Assembly: GCA_963969495.1 (NCBI GenBank)
Contig: OZ018317.1
Span: 30,834,503-30,898,502, forward strand
Direction: 5' to 3'
DNA length: 64,000 bases
From: Ceratothoa steindachneri
Lineage: Eukaryota; Arthropoda; Malacostraca; Isopoda; Cymothoidae
Of this stretch, positions 46,604 to 57,626 are shown in pieces. The notes under the pieces are model-generated. The model had not been told where the DNA came from. It worked only from the letters and a program-made list of their open reading frames with translations, and did no database searches. The position numbers were made by a program, and so were the translations under genes. The first letter of the stretch is position 1. Every line of letters starts with the position of its first letter.

Positions 46604-46607
<4 letters not shown>
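46236..46607 (+). pseudogene. PLE RT fragment (PLE-0), cut by (TA)n
   Basis: Plus strand: MFRRRV frame then IMETFEVTLLPSVIPHPNFV, WFRYVDDVISIWPKK (about 46,380-46,425, the catalytic YVDD box of PLE RTs), DNFVTNLTTSIPPS, then in another frame EKENCLAFLDVK and RFTVYHKPTHPNSYFHF, ending at the (TA)n at 46,608. The 5' RT part and the endonuclease are missing. Confidence 0.82.

Positions 46608-46672
<65 letters not shown>
46608..46672. repeat. (TA)n between PLE-0 and PLE-A
   Basis: About 65 nt of TA. Confidence 0.97.
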
Positions 46673-46676
<4 letters not shown>

Positions 46677-49177
46677 AACTCCCAAAGTATCACGTGAGGG
46701 TAGCAAATGAATGTAATGTCCCGCAGGAAAAAATTAAATGGTGTTTCCAAGTACTTTCGAACTTTATTAAGTATTTCTTCATTGAAATATGAGGTTACAC
46801 TCGCCTCCAAAGAAGCTAACGCAAGACATCACGCCTTCACAGGTATCATCCCTTCTAACTGATCTAATGTGCTACAAGACTCTATCTTTGGCACACTAAG
46901 AATCAAGTCTGCCAAACTGGATCATAAACTTAGACGAAAACTTCAAACCCTCATCGCCGATAGCGGTTGGACTAAGAATAGCAGGTCCGAAACTGTTACC
47001 AACCTCTCTATCCCATTCCCCCCTTCAAGTGTTTCCATTGCTAAAAGTTTTGCCAATTTAGAAAAATTCAGTGATGTACCTAGTGATTTAATTTCTATTG
47101 TAAAAGGTTTCGTCGTGCTTTATCGACTCTTCGAAAAAATTCTTCCCTCCATATCACTAAGGCCGATAAATCTGGTAATATCGTAATCATGGATAAAAAT
47201 TCCTATCTTAATAAAATGAATGTAATGCTTAATGACCAAGATACTAACCTACCTGTATTAAAACACCCCACTCTTCAAGTTAACAGTGACTTCCATAAAA
47301 ATGTACGGCGATTACTTAAAAACTTTCCTGATTTAATTTCAAAATTCAAGTCTAGTAACGCTACCTTCCCTTATTTGTACGGCTTAGTAAAAACTTGCAA
47401 ACAAAATTTCCCATTACGCCCTATTATAAGTTCTATTGGGTCTGTTTTATATTCCCTGTCTAAATGGCTTACTTCATTTCTTACTCCACTAGTTGGTTCC
47501 ATTTCTCATTCTCAAGTCACTAATAGTTACGACCTTATTTCTAAACTTAATGCTATTCATTATTCTAATGATTTTACTCTTGTTAGTTTTGATGTTTGTT
47601 CATTATTTACCAAAGTACCCGGTGAAGATCTTTTCAATTTCCTTAATGATCATTTGCAAAATTATGGCTTGCCGGTACCCGTTACTACTTTCATGAACCT
47701 CATTTTCCTTTGTACCAAAAACTGTAAGTTTTCGTTCGAAAGCAAATATTTCTTTCAAAAATTCGGATTATCCATGGGTAATTGTCTTTCACCTGTTCTT
47801 TCTAACTTATATATGGAGTTTTTTTGAAACAAAACTTCTCCCTACTATCCTTGACGCCCCGATCGTTTGGTACAGGTATATTGATGATGTCATTTGCTTG
47901 TGGCCTAATCCCAATGTTAATGTTTTTCTTACCAGACTCAATTCTCTCGTCCCTTCAATTAAATTTACCCTCGAGATGGAAAATAATAGAACCCTTCCCT
48001 TTCTTGATCTTCTTATTCATAGAACTCATACAGTTTTTAAATACTCTATATTTCGTAAGCCTACTAATTCAAATTTTTATATTCATTTTTACTCTTCTCA
48101 CAGCCCTAAAGTTAAACGTTCTGTTTTTTCTTTTATGTTTCTACGGGCATTACGAGTTGTGAGCCCGGAATATATGGATTTGGAATTTTCCAATATCTTT
48201 AAAATTGGCCATAAACTTTGTTACCCTTACCCGTTTCTTCAAAACTGTCTTTCTTCTGCTAAAAAGACATTTTATCAAACTACTCTCCCTTTTAATAGTA
48301 ATAACATTTTAGTTCTACCTTTTTCTCTTTGTTTTAGTGATCTTCCCTGTCTTTTGATTAACTTTAACATTTTTGTTGCTTTTAAATATGAGACGACCAT
48401 TTAGAATTTATTAGTACCTAATAATTGGAATAGTTTGGGGGTGAGGGGGGAGTTTATTCAGTTGAGTGTTCTGGTTGCCTAAGTAAATATTATGGACAAA
48501 CAGGTAAACAACTTTTTGTTCGCATAAATCAACATAAATATAATGTCCGAAGAGGGGAAGATAACAGTGCTTCTTTGTCCATATGTCAGATAAGGACCAT
48601 CTAATTAACTGGAACTCGGCAAAATTTATTTATCGTTCCAATGACCCTATAAAAGGAATATCATTGAATGTGCTTTTATAAGCCAATGTGATAATTTTAA
48701 CCTTTCCCCTGGCTTATATAAAATAGATGCTATAATTAAAAGACTAATACTTAAAGAAATTAGTTCTGACTTTTGTTCTTAGTTTTTTATATACAATCTT
48801 TAGTTATGTGGCCCCATTTTTTTCTTTTTAATTGTCACTGCTCTGTTATTTACATTGTATTTTCCCCACTTTTCGCTCCTCGTGTCTTATAATCTCCCTC
48901 GTTAGTCTATCTCCTTTTCTTTTAATCTGTTACTCTTTCCTTATTCTCAGTTTGACCTTACTACCTGCTATATGTAATTCTTAATGTGAATCTTTACCTT
49001 TCCCCTTCCGTCTTCCTCATTGATGATTTTTTGTTTTTGAGGCGGTCTTTCATACATTTCTTTCGTATATATACCTCTAATATAATATTATTTCTTGTAG
49101 TTATCCTTGATAAGGAACTTAATAAAGTTCGAAAGTACTTGGAAACACCATTTCATTTTTTCCTGCGGGACATTGCA

Positions 49178-49181
<4 letters not shown>
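46673..49181 (+). mobile_element. Penelope-like element A (PLE-A), near full length with inverted ends
   Basis: Bounded by (TA)n on both sides. The arms 46708-46771 and 49118-49181 are reverse complements at 62 of 64 positions (TGAATGTAATGTCCCGCAGG...). Between them lie an N-terminal region, a PLE RT and a GIY-YIG domain, all in plus orientation. About 2.5 kb long. Confidence 0.88.
46869..48781 (+). pseudogene. PLE-A reverse transcriptase + GIY-YIG endonuclease, frameshifted
   Basis: Pieces in order. N-terminal 46,869-47,186 (LRRKLQTLI..., SIVKGFVVLYRLFEKILPSI). Frame change near 47,187. 47,189-47,827 holds YLYGLVKTCKQNFPLRPIIS (RT motif region 2), SFDVCSLFTKVPGEDLFNFL (first catalytic Asp), and FQKFGLSMGNCLSPVLSNLY. 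Frameshift near 47,825, then WYRYIDDVICLWP (about 47,867-47,905), the catalytic Y-DD box, and LPFLDLLIHRTH, FRKPTNSNFYIHFYSSHSP to 48,404. After a stop and frame change comes the endonuclease: KYYGQTGKQLFVRINQHKYN (about 48,488-48,545), with GIY-YIG second half, catalytic-Arg-like R and H. It ends near 48,781 with NFNLSPGLYKIDA. At least three frame breaks; inactive but recent enough that most motifs are intact. Confidence 0.88.

Positions 49182-49223
<42 letters not shown>
49182..49223. repeat. (TA)n between PLE-A and PLE-B
   Basis: About 42 nt of TA. Confidence 0.97.
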
Positions 49224-49225
<2 letters not shown>

Positions 49226-49581
49226 TGAAAGAACTCAATAGCGAGTTATAGTATATGATATTGGTAAAAGAAAAATTGTAGAATCAATACTAATAGGAGA
49301 AATTCCCAATTTTAATCTTTCCGCTGGTCAATTTAAATGTAGCTCCTATTCCCGGAACCTGATCGTAAACAGTTTAGTTTATGATCTTAGAACCACACAC
49401 CCTGATTAATTACCCTTTTCTCCTGTTTTTTTTTTTTGTTTTGTGTTGTCTTTTTTTTGCGAGGATTTTGACATATTTAGTAACTTGTGTTGTTCATTCC
49501 ATTATACGAATGAAGAGGGTATGGTAAACTCCATGCCGAAACTAGTTTCCTAAATAAATGCTCCTATACAGTGGTTTCACT

Positions 49582-49584
<3 letters not shown>
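49224..49584 (+). mobile_element. PLE-B, 3' end fragment
   Basis: Starts inside an endonuclease C-terminus (KRKIVESILIGEIPNFNLSA, about 49,266-49,325), followed by a stop and a 3' region ending in GCCGAAACTAGTTTCCTAAA just before the next (TA)n. PLE-C ends with the same phrase (ACCGAAACTAGTACGATAG, about 51,741), so this is the shared 3' end of the group. Confidence 0.75.

Positions 49585-49659
<75 letters not shown>
49585..49659. repeat. (TA)n(TG)n between PLE-B and PLE-C
   Basis: About 58 nt TA then about 17 nt TG. It is followed at once by an imperfect hairpin, AAGATGGATGAATTCTTAAT / AAAATTTATTCATCTT (49,661-49,699), echoing the (TA)n(TG)n-hairpin layout at PLE-1. Confidence 0.95.
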
Positions 49660-49909
49660 CAAGATGGATGAATTCTTAATAAAATTTATTCATCTTCCAT
49701 TAAGTAACTTACCTAATTTGCGCTGTTCACTTTTAGTATTATACATATTATATTCGAAAATTTAAATCAAAACTCTATTGTTTCTAATGTCAATGATGAG
49801 GCTAGAACCTCGAAACATCCACAAAGAGATGAAGATACATGGCCAAAAGCCATCCTGTGAAGGATGTAGGGGAATTTACAGAAGTATCTAAGCGTATGGC
49901 CATACGGTT

Positions 49910-50353
49910 CTACCTGCAATAGCGAAAATTCCGGTCTACAGACGTCAACGCCGGTCGTCCGGCACCCATGACTGAAAGAACACTTCGCAGCAAATTGCAT
50001 AGCATGAATATATGGTACAGAGTGGCACGCAATTGACTTTTGTTTACTTCTGCCCACAAAGTTACCCAACTACAGTGGGCGAGGAGACACAAACAGTTTT
50101 CCATAAATAGATTGGATAGGATAGGGGAAAGGGGGTTACCCATACTTAGGCCATATTTTGGGCGAAAAAACTTATCTTCAGTTGAAAATACATTATTCGT
50201 TACACATAAGCGCACTAGTTTAATAATTTTAGGGATCGGTAAAGGTAGGTTAATATCTAAATTGGGAAGAAATTTAGATAAAACGTCAAGCGCTTCATCG
50301 ACCGGGACTTGTGTAAACAGACTATTTACGTCAAAGCTTAACAGTTTAAAAAA
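49910..50353 (-). pseudogene. PLE-C inverted RT fragment
   Basis: Minus strand from 50,350: LLSFDVNSLFTQVPVDEALD (first catalytic Asp region), LPNLDINLPLPIPKIIKLVR, LCVTNNVFSTEDKFF, PKYGLSMGNPLSPILSNLFM to about 50,095, then unrelated sequence. A 5' piece of the same element, inverted. Confidence 0.82.
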
Positions 50354-51490
50354 GTCCCGGTCGATGAAGCGCTTGAAGTTTTATCGAAATCTCTTCCCAA
50401 TTTAGATATTAACCTACCTTTACCGATCCCTAAAATTATTAAATTAGTGCGCTTATGTGTAACGAATAATGTACTCGTATTTTCAACTGAAGATAAGTTT
50501 TTTCACCAAAAATAGGGCCTAAGTATGGGTAACCACATTTCCCCCATCCTATGCAATCTATTTATGGAAAACTATGAAATGACCCTCCTTCCTAGGATCC
50601 ATTCTCATCCTCTTATCTGGTTCTGATATATAGACGACATCTTGTCAGCATGGCCCATAGACAGCAACAATTTCAATGGATTTTTCAACAACCTGAATTC
50701 GTTACACCCATCGATAAAATTCAAAGTAGAATGGCAACAGAATAATTCTCTACCATTTTTAGACGTAAATATCCAGCGTTTAAATAATTATATTCAGTGC
50801 TCAGTCTATCGAAAGCCTACAAATTCAAATGCTTGCATACATTTTTTTCCCACTACATGATAAATCCGTTAAGATGTCTGTTATTTCTTTCCTCTTTCTC
50901 CGAGCCTATAGAACATGCGACCCAATCTTCCTTCAGGATGAAATTAACCACCTTATCTGCAATTTCATTGAACTAAAATATCCAATTCACCTCATAAATA
51001 GATGGCATTCCAAAGCACGAAAAAACTTCTATGCCACCTCCACACCACGAAGGGATGATTTTAAAAAATGTATTAGTTTCCTATATGCTCCAGCCTTGGC
51101 TCCTCTAAAATCCTATGCGAACGGAACTGACATAAATATTACATTTAAATATTCCAATACCATTTGAAAATTCCTGACTAGACTGCGACAATCACTCTCG
51201 ATGCTGGACTTTATAGTATACCATGCTATAATTGCAAATTAACATACATCGAAGAGTCAGGGCAGTTTAATAACAGGATGAAAGAATATTTAGCTGATAT
51301 CAGAAGGTGTACGAATTCGTCAAGTCTCTTTACGCACATGCAAACGCACGACCAATGAATTGATTTTAACCATGCAAAAATCATTTATAAATCAAACAAT
51401 TATATTGAGAGGAGAATTGCGGAATACATCATCATCAACAAAGTTGATAATTTCAATTTATCTGAAGGGCAATACAAATTTAACAAATAA
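50352..51490 (+). pseudogene. PLE-C RT + GIY-YIG endonuclease
   Basis: Plus strand: PVDEALEVLSKSLPNLDINL, LVRLCVTNNV, GLSMGNHISPILCNLFMENY (about 50,522-50,580), WFXYIDDILSAWPIDS (about 50,620-50,665; a stop sits before YIDD), LPFLDVNIQRLNNYIQCSVY, KPTNSNACIHF to about 50,855. Then 50,829-51,167 in another frame covers the thumb/linker (MSVISFLFLRAYRTCDPIFL, WHSKARKNFYATSTP). Endonuclease 51,205-51,490: LYSIPCYNCKLTYIEESGQF (GIY-YIG core, with IEES where IGQT/S is usual), RMKEYLADIRRC, LFTHMQTHDQ, a TGA, then IYKSNNYIERRIAEYIIINK and NFNLSEGQYKF. Two stops and two frame changes. Confidence 0.85.
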
Positions 51491-51847
51491 ATAACGAATA
51501 GAGTCGCCAATCGTATCTATAAGCCCCCGGACGCAATGCATTTTGGGGATTAGCAACTCTCCAGATTGTTTCCGGTTCCATTTTATTTAGTTTTGCTTGT
51601 CATTCACGCTAGATTTAATCGAGTATATAGTTTTTCCAGATTGTTTCCTGCTGTTTCATTTTGTTCAGGATGTATCTTACCTTATATACTGTGCTCCTTG
51701 CCTAACGTCTTCATTATTAGTTGAAAATGGCATGTTACCGAAACTAGTACGATAGTTACGAGTATAAATAAAATCCTGATTCAAATATTGTGGTTTACCA
51801 TTATCTTCCACTGATATACATCACGTCAATGTGATATCCTCCATTCC

Positions 51848-51850
<3 letters not shown>

Positions 51851-51914
<64 letters not shown>
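51851..51914. repeat. (TA)n at the right end of PLE-C
   Basis: About 64 nt of TA. Confidence 0.97.
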
Positions 51915-51918
<4 letters not shown>

Positions 51919-52912
51919 TGTTTCGTGTATATTTTTATATTCTCTTTCATGATAGATATTAATACAATATCAAGAGATATTATTATTAACAAAATTCAAC
52001 CAGCCGGCCTCTTTCCTGCGACCACACATTGTAATAATGTAAAATGCCCTCTCACCTGGAGTCGATGTACCCGGGAGACAAAATGTACCCCACTATACGA
52101 CTGAGGTTGGAGAAAGAAATAATCTGATCCTTTAAACGATTAAACATTTAAATCCATTTTTCTTCCCGAGTGAAGTTTTCAGTTTTCGAAAATTCACCAC
52201 TTTGAAGACCAAAAATGCCTTGGCAACCAACACTTCTTCCAAAAGGTCGTTTTCAGGCCAGGCAATATCTGTACTATTTATTCAAACTAAGGATTCAGCT
52301 CCGCCAAAGCTATTCTTTCACAGTTCAATGCAAGGAAGGTAGCGATCGTAAAAATTCGTAGTTTTGCATAAAGTGTAGCATTATTGATCTTTCCATTCTC
52401 CTCGGGTGTCCCAAGCAGTTTTTTTGTCTTTTTAGGGCAGAAATTTAATATCTCGCTTTTCTTCTAAATTTGTTTTCGATCTTTGTAAATCTGCAAGAAT
52501 GTCACAGGCACTTGCTTTGTTTCTCTCGATAAATAAAAGTGTTTTATTAAACATATTTAGCTATCCATACAAATACATTTCCCTATAGTCATCCAAAAAT
52601 AGGGGGTTTTATCATTACGAGACAGTGTTCTTGAGAAGAAAATTAAGACTTAACTCCTTCATAAATCTGTAAGTTTCTTTCATTAGCTGGAAGTAGTGAA
52701 AGAAATATGGTCTTGCCATGCTGTAGAACCGTCTTATACTCAAGATTAACAAACTCGCAGAACTCATTTAGGTGAGTGACACGGACATCATACAATATTT
52801 CTTCTTACCATTTTTTTTAACCGGTGAGCTTATACATAGTATTTCGGAAAGCTATATTCTCTTTTCTCACTTTTATTTTTATTGTGACTTGTAATAAGGA
52901 TTCAAACCACCT
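51915..52912. other. Intergenic, nothing recognised
   Basis: AT-rich, no supportable ORF. Confidence 0.4.
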
Positions 52913-53885
52913 TGTGAGACGACGACCTCCAACGACCACCTTGACCCGCTCCCCCTGCCGAGTAGAGGCCACGTGGCCTTACTTAGGCAGGATTCCAAAA
53001 GGCGACGAAGCAAAGAAATTCTCGCTTGGGAAAAGCCAACGCGACTCTCCACATCTGCGTTTCCTTAAGCCGGCCAATCTCCCGCTGAGACGCCTTCACC
53101 GAGAACCTCATGCCCCGCGGACATATTTATCCCCCGCAGACACGAGTCTACAGCTAACCCTATGCCTTGAGGCGAGGATCGCTGCCTGAACGAACGTCTT
53201 CCTAAGGCCTTATCTCGTCTTGGTAGATGAAGAACGACGCCAATATATTCTCCCGGAACTGCCATGCCCTGGAGGCTATCTAGCGAGCAAGCCAACAGAG
53301 TATTTAATCTGAGGTCTCCCATTAATCGAGAGAGAGTACCGCCCACTTTTCATGAGGACACACACCCCTCGTCTCGATTCGAACTTCAGAGTTAGAAGGT
53401 TTCGTCGACTAGATTAATTGCCGTGAATTTTGGCCACAGTACATAGGCAAATTCGCGAAGTCGCATTTCTTCGGAGAATTGTGCGACCCACTCACCTCAT
53501 CCCGTTTTAAAGATTACTTCGCCCCCTCGTTTGTGATTACTTATTCTCGCATCCAAGAGCATCTCGCACCAAGTTCAAGAATAACTCGCCTCACCTTGCA
53601 AGAGTAAATCGCCGAGTATTCAAGATTACCTCACTCGTGCCCGAGGTAATCCACTCCCGCCGTTGAAATTACTTCGCCCGTGCCGCAAGATTATCTAACC
53701 CCGTAAGAATACGAGCCTTGGTTTCACCTCCTTCCCCTCATTAAAAGTCAAGTCTACAAAGTAAAAGCATTTTTACCTTTTATACTCCGTCCCGAAGATT
53801 ATCCCCTTTTGTCATTACTTTCCTTTTTGACCGAGTCAAGCATTTATTCCCCGATTGTCTCTTTAGTCATGGAGTTATTATTTCC
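52913..53885. mobile_element. Possible solo or partial LTR (Gypsy-like)
   Basis: It starts TGTGAGACGACGACC, with TGTGAG like the LTR start at 56,160. It is GC-rich for about 600 bp, then C/T-rich with CCCCTTTTGTCATTACTTTC, in the style of the 3' part of the 56-kb LTR (CCCCCTTTCATTTACTGATG). The two are not alignable by eye throughout and no CA end or target duplication was found. Confidence 0.3.
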
Positions 53886-53905
53886 TTTGAGCCCGACATT
53901 AATTC

Positions 53906-54487
53906 TCAATTTATCCCTATGTATGGTGTATGAGTTGTGTGTTGCCCAGTCCAGTAACCGTATTGGGTGTTGATACCAGGCTGAGTGTTGGTGCGTTTGA
54001 AGATCTTCCTCCGAAAGGCTTCATGTATTTCTATCTTGATGTCAAGATTGTCAGCCTGCGATAGTTGTTTCATTAGAGGAAGAAGGCTTAACAGGAACTG
54101 ACGATCTAGGTTATTTTCATTTTTAGAATTATTAGAAACCACTTGTTCTCTCAGCTTCTGCAGTTCCCCTATGATTTGCATATCTACATATTTCATTTGC
54201 AAGGTCGAGTGACGTCTTTTCACGGTGTCGGATTTATTCCGTGGTGTAGAAGTTGACCAGTTGTTAGCAGGTGTGCTTCCACCTTCACAGGCGTTTCTAT
54301 TGCTTGTTGTTTCTTAAAACTTGTATTATCAGGAGCAACATGTAATTCATAACTTTTATCCTCATCAGGTAGTGTTGGTGCATTAGAAGTTGGTCGTGGC
54401 GTCACATAGGAGATGAGAAATTCCATAGCATCATAAAATACCCACTTCTTTTGGTGTTGGCTGATCCAGGTTGTTCGGTTAATAGTC
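53906..54487 (-). pseudogene. MADF/BESS-type protein, C-terminal part (Harbinger-associated)
   Basis: Two abutting frames: 54,479-54,220 (TTWISQHQKKWVFYDAMEFL, fitting the MADF pattern W.Y.D...FL, then ISYVTPRPTSNAP) and 54,223-53,906, which contains FLLSLLPLMKQLSQADNLDI then KIEIHEAFRRKIF. The latter is a good BESS motif. MADF or Myb-like partner proteins are the second ORF of PIF/Harbinger transposons, and a Harbinger transposase fragment lies at 61.7 kb on the other side of the nested insertions. The frame change near 54,222 and the hAT insertion at 54,488 inactivate it. A host MADF-BESS gene is the alternative. Confidence 0.6.
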
Positions 54488-54975
54488 CAAGGGTGTCGAA
54501 CCTTTTTGTGTTATTAGGTCTCATGGAGGTATAGTGTCACTCAGAAAGGCTGCATTACATTATGTATTAGATATGCACAAAAATAATATATAAAATTATA
54601 TTAATATAACCGCGATAACGTGTACAAACTGCAAAAAAGCCTAAAAACTGTTTAATTACTTTACCTTTTAGTGACTTTTTGGAGATTGTTTCTGGCGGGA
54701 AAGCATTTTAATATCTGGTTTCAACTTAGAAGTTCGAAGCTTAATTTGGTCTTTTAGGTACACTTCCGTCATTTGAGATCTTAAGGGAGTTTTATTTTGC
54801 ATGCTGCCTCAAACGTAGCTATTCTATTGCATTTTTTTATATTTCAATCGCTTTTTTTTGCAATCGAAGAATGACTTCAAAATATAATCTTCTGACAGCT
54901 CTATTAGTTCCACTTGTACGTCTGCAGGTGTTTTGTAGACATCAGCCAAATGAGATTCGAAAACTAATTTCAATG

Positions 54976-56154
54976 TTAAGTTATGTTTCTGATATCAGTA
55001 AATCTCCTGTTATATTCTGAAATTAATGAATCTATCACAACTGTGTACTCTTCAAATAATTCACGTGACTTTTCTTTTTCACCAACTACCTTTGTGAATT
55101 GGGGAAAATGCGCTTCAGTAAGTTCCTTTTGAGTAAGAAGGGTCCTGAAAACAAAGTAGTTTTCTTTTGCCACGTCATAGATAGATTTTGTATTTTCTTG
55201 CAAAACAATGTTGAGGTCATTTTGCTTTGACATTATATCAAACAAAAATGCTACATTCCTATAGAAAGCTACTTCTGATAATTCGTAGTGCTTTTTCTGA
55301 TCATTAAAAAAGCAATAATTCGTTCTCGCAGAGTTAAGATTTTCGACAGGACATGTCCTTGTGAGAGCCAGCGCACTTTACAGTGATCAGGCAAATCAAC
55401 ACTGATTACTTCATCATCCAACATGAGCAGGTTGCGAAATTGACGCTGACGTGTTGCGTTTGCTCGAATAAAGTTAACGATGTGTATAACTTTTTCTAAA
55501 GTGTCCCTTAAAAATGGTGATTTAGCACATAGATTTTGCTGATGCAAAATACAATGAAATGAAATTAAAGCGTCTTAGTTTGGAATTTATGTTTTCAGAT
55601 GTGGAATAAACCCTTCATGTTTCCCTATCATCGCAGGGGCACTGTCTGTGCACACACTTACTAAATTATCAAATTAAAGTTCAGCTTTGAGACATTTTTC
55701 TTTAAAGTTATTAAAGACATCAATTCCCCGTGTTCGGTCCATTAGGGTACCCAAAACAAATAAGTCTTCATAGCAATGAAAATCCTCTGTTATAACACTA
55801 ACAAAGCTAGTGAATAATATATGTTTTCGTTTCGACTAATTTCATGAAGTTGTTCTGCTACGTTGCGGGCTAACCCATGCTGCCGATCTATTATAGTTAC
55901 TCTTGAAAGAGGCAGTTGTTTGTGCTTATTATTTTTTCTGGATCTAAGCAACGTACTACTTCAACGATGCACTCTTTTATGATTTCGGCATCGCTAAATG
56001 CCTTCTCTTTTTTTCCAAGTATTTATGCTACTTTATAAGTTGCTTCAGTTTCATCATTTCCTCATTTAACTTCTGTTTGAAATAGCTGTCTTTGCTTTTA
56101 CTTTTGATCCTTTAATTTCTGCAATGCACATTTTCGAGCTTCTCCTTCTAGTTT
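54976..56154 (-). pseudogene. hAT transposase (ZBED5/FAM200/GTF2IRD2-like)
   Basis: Minus strand, N to C from the Gypsy insertion: AKLEGEARKCALQKLKDQKS (56,157-56,098), a region before the catalytic core, CTDSAPAMIGKHEGFIP (about 55,660-55,610; the family TDGAPAM motif with a catalytic Asp), HQQNLCAKSPF and VIHIVNFIRANATRQRQFRN (55,545-55,440), DHCKVRWLSQGHVLSKILTL (about 55,390-55,330; the RWLS..KVL..F..LR block with the Glu nearby), then DIMSKQNDLNIVLQENTKSI, EAHFPQFTKVVGEKEKSREL to 54,976. The BED zinc finger and the far C-terminus are not seen intact. Frame breaks at several points. The coding upstream of 56,154 resumes beyond 60,853. Confidence 0.82.
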
Positions 56155-56159
56155 AGCAT
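56155..56159. repeat. Target-site duplication, left copy (AGCAT)
   Basis: AGCAT immediately before the LTR start TGTGAGGG. The same 5-mer follows the right LTR at 60848-60852. Confidence 0.85.
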
Positions 56160-57164
56160 TGTGAGGGAACCCCACGTGGAATCTCTTGAGCAGACGGAAC
56201 TTCCACGCGCTGCCAAGGGTCCGGTTAGGCCTAAGTTAGTAAACCCCCCCCCCCTCCTTCCACAAGCGGTAGCCTCGAATCGAGTCCTCCACGATTCACC
56301 TTTATGCGGGCTAGAATAGCTTCTGCAAGAAGATTCGAGGCCATTCGAGAGTAGAGCTGTTTCCCGCTAACCCCCAACCCCGAGGAGAGCCTCAGATATA
56401 AATAGCGCTCGACTCCCATGAAAAGACACAAAGTTGAGAAGTCTCGCCAAGACCCCAGAAGATTTCCCATGGTTCCAAGTCAAGTGCTAGCAACAAAGCA
56501 AAGTGAAAACTGGACTATTTTGTGTATTTGGAATTATCCCCAGTCAGGAGGTAATTCCACTGAACGATCGCCCCCCCGAGTGATTTTCCCTACTTCTCTC
56601 ATTAACTCATTTCGAAGCTCTTCTCATTTTGGGTAGCCTTAATACTCCCCTTTGGACCGGAAGTTACCCCCCCCCTCCTTGTTTCGGGAGAACCGTCATC
56701 ACTCCAACCTCCCGCTCAGAGGTTCCGAACGGCCTCACCTCACGTGCAGAAGACATCCGTAAGCTGACTCCTCTTCCCCCTTCAGTAACCAAATTGAGTT
56801 AATCCCCCCCATCTTTGAATAGTCGCCTCTTGGAATACCTTAAGTTCTAACTTCATAGCCTGATTTATATTCTACAATTCCCCCTTTCATTTACTGATGT
56901 GATTTTGCCCGTTAATTCTCTGAGGTAATTTTACCCATCAATTCTCTCATTATTTTGTGTAAATAAAATTATATTTTTGTAATGCCTCTTTAAATAACCT
57001 TGAGCTTTGCCATTGTCCATAATTTACCTGACCTCGTTGCACTCTCTCGCTACTCAGCCCGTCTAAACTCGTGGTTTTCTGTCTCTTTTGTCGGTTCGCT
57101 TTCAAGTTATTGGTCCCTCCATCATAGATATAATATCATATTGATATAATGTAATGTCATACCA

Positions 57165-57168
<4 letters not shown>
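56160..57168 (+). repeat. Left LTR
   Basis: Aligns with the right LTR over both its ends. It keeps a segment of about 310 bp (about 56,355-56,665) missing from the right copy. That segment includes a good TATA box, TATAAATA (56397-56404). A TTTGTGTAAATAAAATTATA poly(A)-signal region lies about 56,955. The last few bases before the expected CA end are overgrown by a (TA)n tract. Confidence 0.9.

Positions 57169-57233
<65 letters not shown>
57169..57233. repeat. (TA)n at the left LTR/internal junction
   Basis: About 65 nt of TA where the LTR end and primer-binding site would be expected; no recognisable tRNA-complementary site remains. Confidence 0.95.
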
Positions 57234-57239
<6 letters not shown>

Positions 57240-57626
57240 TACATATTATATAAATCTGGTGTCAAATGTGTTAGGGTTTTTACGAATCCGTGTCATTTTA
57301 ATTTTGACATTAGAAGTTCCCTTGTTATTTATGTACATTCCTTTTATTTTAATTTTTGTATTGTACTGGCAGAAGGCAAGTTCAAGTTATTTAAAGAGCA
57401 GTGGAACGTAATCTATTTATATTTTGTGTTGGACCCCAGGTAATTATTTTTTTTATGGTGTTCGAATTTTGGAGGCTCTCCTGGTTATTAATCCAAAAGA
57501 GTTAAGGTCTTTGGTGTCCTAATTCCGGTAAGACCATTTTAATTTTTTTTCCCGCTTAGAAACAGCAGAGGTAGGTAGCTGTATCGATTCCTTTTGTGAT
57601 CAAGGCCTTCACGAATATTCAAGTAT

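Larger units (their letters stand above)
49660..51850 (+). mobile_element. PLE-C, head-to-head foldback element
   Basis: The left part (to about 50,353) carries RT sequence on the minus strand, and the right part (50,352-51,850) carries RT, GIY-YIG and the 3' end on the plus strand. The shared segment is present twice as inverted arms, 50095-50310 and 50352-50573. It ends at the (TA)n at 51,851. Confidence 0.82.
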
